Assembly (NCBI GenBank): GCA_046706685.1
Contig: JBJKPE010000262.1
Coordinates: 1-8,734, forward strand
Length of the DNA: 8,734 nucleotides
Source: JARRRD01 sp046706685
Lineage (GTDB): Bacteria; Nitrospirota; Thermodesulfovibrionia; Thermodesulfovibrionales; UBA6898
Direction: 5' to 3'
The notes below the pieces were generated by a model. That model saw only the letters and a list, made by a program, of their open reading frames with translations. It had not been told where the DNA came from and did not search any database. Of the stretch, positions 5,758 through 8,734 are shown piece after piece; position 1 is the first letter of the stretch, and each line of letters starts with the position of its first letter. The position numbers and the translations under genes are program-made.

Positions 5758-7173
5758 TCAGAAACCTGCTATCGCAAGCCTCGCGAAGTTGACGAACGCC
5801 GAGGGGAGAACACCTATGAGTATCACAGCGGTGACGGTCACCGCAAGAGCGAGCCCGAGCGCCGGTGACTTCGCAAGTTCGACGGTCTCCTTCGGCTCCC
5901 TCATGTACATGAACATCACGACCCTCAAATAGAAGTACGCGGATATGGCGCTGAACAGCACGGCGATGATCACAACCCAGGTGTAACCGGCATCTATGGC
6001 GCTCATAAAGAGATAAAACTTACCCATAAACCCGGCGGTCGGAGGGATACCTGTAAGTGAAAACATGAATACCAGCATCAGTGCGGCTGCCAGGGGGTGC
6101 GTCTTTGAAAGCCCCTCAAAGTCCGAAATGTTGTCACCCTTGAAGCCTTCGGTCCTCAGCATTATGATAACGGCAAAGGCGCCTATGTTCATGAAGGCAT
6201 AGATCAGCAGATAATTCATTACGCTGGCGAGTCCGTCAGGGGTCCCGGCTATAATGCCAAGCAGGATGTAGCCCGCGTGGGCGATTGACGAGTAGGCCAG
6301 CATCCTCTTGATATTCGTCTGAGAAAGCGCAACCACATTCCCCACGGCCATCGTCAGTATGGCGATCGGAATGAGAACCACCGACCATTCAACCCTGAGA
6401 GAACCGAAGGCGGTAAGAAAAACCCTCCCCAGGACCGCAAAGCCGGCCGCCTTCGGACCCACCGACATAAAGGCCGTTATCGAGGTGGGCGCTCCTTCAT
6501 AAGCGTCAGGCGCCCACATGTGGAAGGGGACCGCAGCAATCTTGAAAGAGAAAGCGACAGCCAGAAGCATCATTGCCAGCGTAAGTGCCGGATTGCCCGT
6601 GAGTCCATGCTGCAGGACATAGGAGGATATGCCCCTGAGGTCCGTGGTGCCCGTGAGCCCATACACCATTGAGGCGCCGTAAAGCAGAAAAGCCGAGGCA
6701 AAGGCGCCGAGAAGGAAATATTTCATGGCGGCCTCGTTTGACTTTACATCCTGACGTATGAACCCCGCCAGGATATAAGTACTCAGTGCCATGAGTTCCA
6801 GTCCGAGATAAAGGATTATGAGGTCCCCGGCGGACGCCATTATCATCATGCCAAGCGTTGAGAAGAGAAGCAGGGCGTAGTATTCGCCCAGATTCACCTT
6901 TTCTATCTCGATGTACCGCACCGATATCAAAACCGTGAGAATTACGTTTAGCAGGAAAATCAGCTTGAAAAACATGCTGTAGCCGTCCGATACGAACATG
7001 CCGTTGAAGGCTGTACCAAAGGAGCCGGCCAGACTGTAGGTCACTACAGCGGCGCAGATCATGGCGAGGAAGCCTATGGTCTCCTTTCTCTTGATGACAA
7101 GATCCGCCAGAAGGATAAAAAGGGCGAGAACGGTCATTATTATCTCAGGCATTAAAGGTCGCAGGTCAGGCAT
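5758..7173 (-). CDS. nuoN: NADH-quinone oxidoreductase subunit N
   Basis: Antiporter-like membrane subunit of respiratory complex I, one of the modules thought to move protons as quinone is reduced. The 471-aa protein is almost entirely hydrophobic, consistent with about 14 membrane helices, and close to the usual NuoN length (about 480). Charged residues of the proton channel are in place: Glu126 in LGLELMALS, Lys211 in SFKIAAVPFHMWAPDAYEGAP, Lys241 in VGPKAAGF and Lys385 in GFMGKFYLF. The block VALSQTNIKRMLAYSSIAHAGY (from about 281) is a family signature. It starts with ATG 18 bp after the nuoM stop, with AAGGGGA 8 nt before the start, and is clearly co-transcribed with nuoM. It is followed by a hairpin, which fits the end of the nuo operon. 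No damage or unusual insertion is seen. Confidence 0.97.
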   Translation of the reverse strand: MPDLRPLMPEIIMTVLALFILLADLVIKRKETIGFLAMICAAVVTYSLAGSFGTAFNGMFVSDGYSMFFKLIFLLNVILTVLISVRYIEIEKVNLGEYYALLLFSTLGMMIMASAGDLIILYLGLELMALSTYILAGFIRQDVKSNEAAMKYFLLGAFASAFLLYGASMVYGLTGTTDLRGISSYVLQHGLTGNPALTLAMMLLAVAFSFKIAAVPFHMWAPDAYEGAPTSITAFMSVGPKAAGFAVLGRVFLTAFGSLRVEWSVVLIPIAILTMAVGNVVALSQTNIKRMLAYSSIAHAGYILLGIIAGTPDGLASVMNYLLIYAFMNIGAFAVIIMLRTEGFKGDNISDFEGLSKTHPLAAALMLVFMFSLTGIPPTAGFMGKFYLFMSAIDAGYTWVVIIAVLFSAISAYFYLRVVMFMYMREPKETVELAKSPALGLALAVTVTAVILIGVLPSAFVNFARLAIAGF

Positions 7174-7181
7174 CGCAGACG

Positions 7182-7188
7182 TCCCCTT
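7182..7188 (-). promoter_or_regulatory. nuoN ribosome-binding site
   Basis: AAGGGGA on the minus strand between the nuoM stop (7194-7192) and the nuoN ATG, 8 nt from the start codon. It supports the first ATG over the internal Met codons soon after it. Confidence 0.65.
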
Positions 7189-7191
7189 TTC

Positions 7192-8718
7192 TCATTTCAT
7201 AATCTCCACAATGTTTTTGGCAACTTTCGCGTCTGCTAGGCCGCCCGCATTGACGCGCTCAAGAAGGTGGTGCACCGATTCATGCATATAGCCGAGGAAG
7301 GTGTCAGGATGAACCCCTATCCAGAATATAAGCATTATCATCGGGACCAGGGTGAGCAATTCCCTTCCATTAATGTCGGCCAGTCCGGATACCTTTTCGT
7401 TCGTCTCCATGAAAAAGACCCTCTGATAAAGCCAGAGCATATAGCCAGCGCCGATGATAACGCCGGTCGCAGCCAGCACGCCCGCCCACTGATTCGCTGT
7501 AAAGCCGCCAAGGATTATCAGGAATTCGCCGACAAACCCGTTTGTGGATGGGAACCCTATCGAGGCCAGGGTGAACACAATGAACAACGATGCATATATG
7601 GGCATGACGGTCGCCACGCCACCGTAATCGGCGATCTGTCTCGTATGGGTCCTGTCGTAGACAATCCCCACGCTCAGAAAAAGTGCGCCGGTTACAATGC
7701 CGTGGTTGATCATCTGGAGAATGCCGCCTTCCATGCCCTGTATGTTAAGTGCAAATATCCCCAGGGTAACAAAGCCCATGTGGCTGACCGAACTGTAGGC
7801 AATAAGCCTCTTCATGTCGGTCTGGGCGAGGCAGATCACGCCCCCGTAAATTATGGCTATGACGGAAAGGGTCAGCATGACTGGCGTCATGGCCTTTGAT
7901 GCCTCCGGCAGAATGGGCAGAGAGAATCTGAGAAAACCGTAGGCCCCCATCTTAATGAGGACGGCTGCCAGTATGACACTGCCCGCTGTAGGAGCCTCTG
8001 TGTGCGCGTCGGGAAGCCAGGTATGCACCGGAAACATCGGCACCTTCACCGCGAAGGCCGCAAAAAAGGCCCAGAACAGCCAGAACTGCATATGATAGGG
8101 ATATGACATGGTCGAGAGTTTGACGATGTCGAAGGTCCTTCCGGAATAGAAGTAAAGAACGATTATACCGACCAGCATGAGCACGCTTCCGACCAGGGTG
8201 TAAAGGAAGAACTTCACCGCCGCGTAGACCCGGTTCGGTCCGCCCCATACGCCGATCAGCAGATACATGGGGATAAGCATGGCCTCCCAGAAGATGTAGA
8301 ACAGAAAGAAATCCAGTGCACAGAAGACGCCGATCATCGCCCCCTCCATCAGGAGCAGGGAGATGTAAAACTCCTTTGTCTTCGTCTTTATCGAATTCCA
8401 CGATATGAGGACGCAGAGGACTATAATAAGCGTCGACAGGAGCACAAAGAGTATGCTTATGCCGTCGACTCCCAGTGCGTAATTGATGTTCCACGCCGGG
8501 ATCCAGCCGTGCCGCTCCACGAACTGCATGAGATGAGAGGTTTTGTCAAAGCCGGTAAAGAGGGGAATGGAAATAAAGAAATCGAGGAGGCTGACAGCCA
8601 GGGCTACCCACTTTATCAGGGTTTCGCGCGACCTCTGCATCAGAAGTAGCAGACCCGCACCCGCAACGGGCAGGAAAATCAGAGTGCTTAGTAAGGGAAA
8701 ACCCGTGCTGTTCACCAT
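7192..8718 (-). CDS. nuoM: NADH-quinone oxidoreductase subunit M
   Basis: Antiporter-like membrane subunit of complex I (ND4 family), a proton-translocating module in the inner membrane. The 508-aa length is typical. Key residues are present: Glu145 in FWEAMLIPMYLLIG (Glu144 in E. coli), Lys225 in FAVKVPMFPVHTWLPDAHTEAPT (Lys234), Lys256 in LIKMGAYG (Lys265) and Glu398 in GFVGEFL (Glu407). The block AQTDMKRLIAYSSVSHMGFV near 298-317 is the family signature. The TWLPDAHTEAPT wording separates it from NuoN (MWAPDAYEGAPT) and NuoL. It starts with ATG at 8718 behind GAGGTGA and leads directly into nuoN. The upstream gene, expected to be nuoL, would lie beyond the window edge; the 16 bases left of it cannot show this. 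An Mrp antiporter or hydrogenase-4 homologue is less likely because nuoN follows immediately. Confidence 0.97.
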   Translation of the reverse strand: MVNSTGFPLLSTLIFLPVAGAGLLLLMQRSRETLIKWVALAVSLLDFFISIPLFTGFDKTSHLMQFVERHGWIPAWNINYALGVDGISILFVLLSTLIIVLCVLISWNSIKTKTKEFYISLLLMEGAMIGVFCALDFFLFYIFWEAMLIPMYLLIGVWGGPNRVYAAVKFFLYTLVGSVLMLVGIIVLYFYSGRTFDIVKLSTMSYPYHMQFWLFWAFFAAFAVKVPMFPVHTWLPDAHTEAPTAGSVILAAVLIKMGAYGFLRFSLPILPEASKAMTPVMLTLSVIAIIYGGVICLAQTDMKRLIAYSSVSHMGFVTLGIFALNIQGMEGGILQMINHGIVTGALFLSVGIVYDRTHTRQIADYGGVATVMPIYASLFIVFTLASIGFPSTNGFVGEFLIILGGFTANQWAGVLAATGVIIGAGYMLWLYQRVFFMETNEKVSGLADINGRELLTLVPMIMLIFWIGVHPDTFLGYMHESVHHLLERVNAGGLADAKVAKNIVEIMK

Positions 8719-8725
8719 TTCACAT

Positions 8726-8732
8726 TCACCTC
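8726..8732 (-). promoter_or_regulatory. nuoM ribosome-binding site
   Basis: GAGGTGA on the minus strand, a strong anti-16S match, with 8 nt between GAGGTG and the ATG at 8718. It supports the chosen start and implies translation inside a longer operon, since only two bases of the window lie upstream of it. Confidence 0.75.
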
Positions 8733-8734
8733 AG

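Noticed and set aside
7952..8494. 180-codon minus-strand frame inside nuoM and a 210-codon plus-strand frame at 7267-7899
   Set aside because: Both are out-of-frame readings of nuoM with His/Arg-rich, non-domain sequence.

Overview
This is an ordinary chromosomal window of a Gram-negative-type bacterium. It carries five protein genes in two converging blocks. I found no phage, plasmid, CRISPR, insertion-sequence transposase, rRNA or tRNA gene, and no gene cluster that looks like an undescribed system. Base composition looks balanced (about half G+C by eye) and uniform. A sigma-54-dependent NtrB/NtrC pair, separate NuoM and NuoN subunits of a proton-pumping complex I, and a dispersed repeat of the kind that translates as 'PAQAGIQ' would fit Nitrospirota or the former Deltaproteobacteria. 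That placement is an inference from protein style, not a proof.

Plus-strand block (1-2433): a soluble PAS histidine kinase with the NtrB signature around its phospho-accepting His overlaps by 8 bp a full-length NtrC-type sigma-54 activator (receiver, AAA+ with GAFTGA, Fis-type helix-turn-helix). The two form one transcription unit, and its promoter and the kinase's true 5' end probably lie left of the window. The activator ends 15 bp from the end of the converging typA gene, with a small bulged hairpin over the junction.

Minus-strand block (8718 down to 2449), in order of transcription: nuoM, then nuoN 18 bp later, the last membrane antiporter-like subunits of NADH:quinone oxidoreductase. 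A hairpin follows nuoN. Then come an amidohydrolase-superfamily enzyme with all its metal ligands but trimmed flanking domains, a GC-rich hairpin, a plausible sigma-70-type promoter, and typA/bipA, a translational GTPase that starts at a GTG codon with a good ribosome-binding site.

The two gaps in this block hold the less routine material. Between nuoN and the amidohydrolase (5515-5757) is an approximately 81-bp MITE-like repeat with degenerate terminal inverted repeats. It supplies the apparent upstream start codon and the best ribosome-binding site in front of the amidohydrolase. Between the amidohydrolase and typA (4273-4506) are a terminator-like hairpin, the typA promoter and a second hairpin in the typA leader. 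A perfect TGTGA-N6-TCACA palindrome lies inside the amidohydrolase coding sequence.

Functionally the window joins nitrogen-type two-component control, the end of the respiratory complex I operon and a ribosome-associated GTPase. Nothing in the sequence shows that these work together; they look like chromosomal neighbours.
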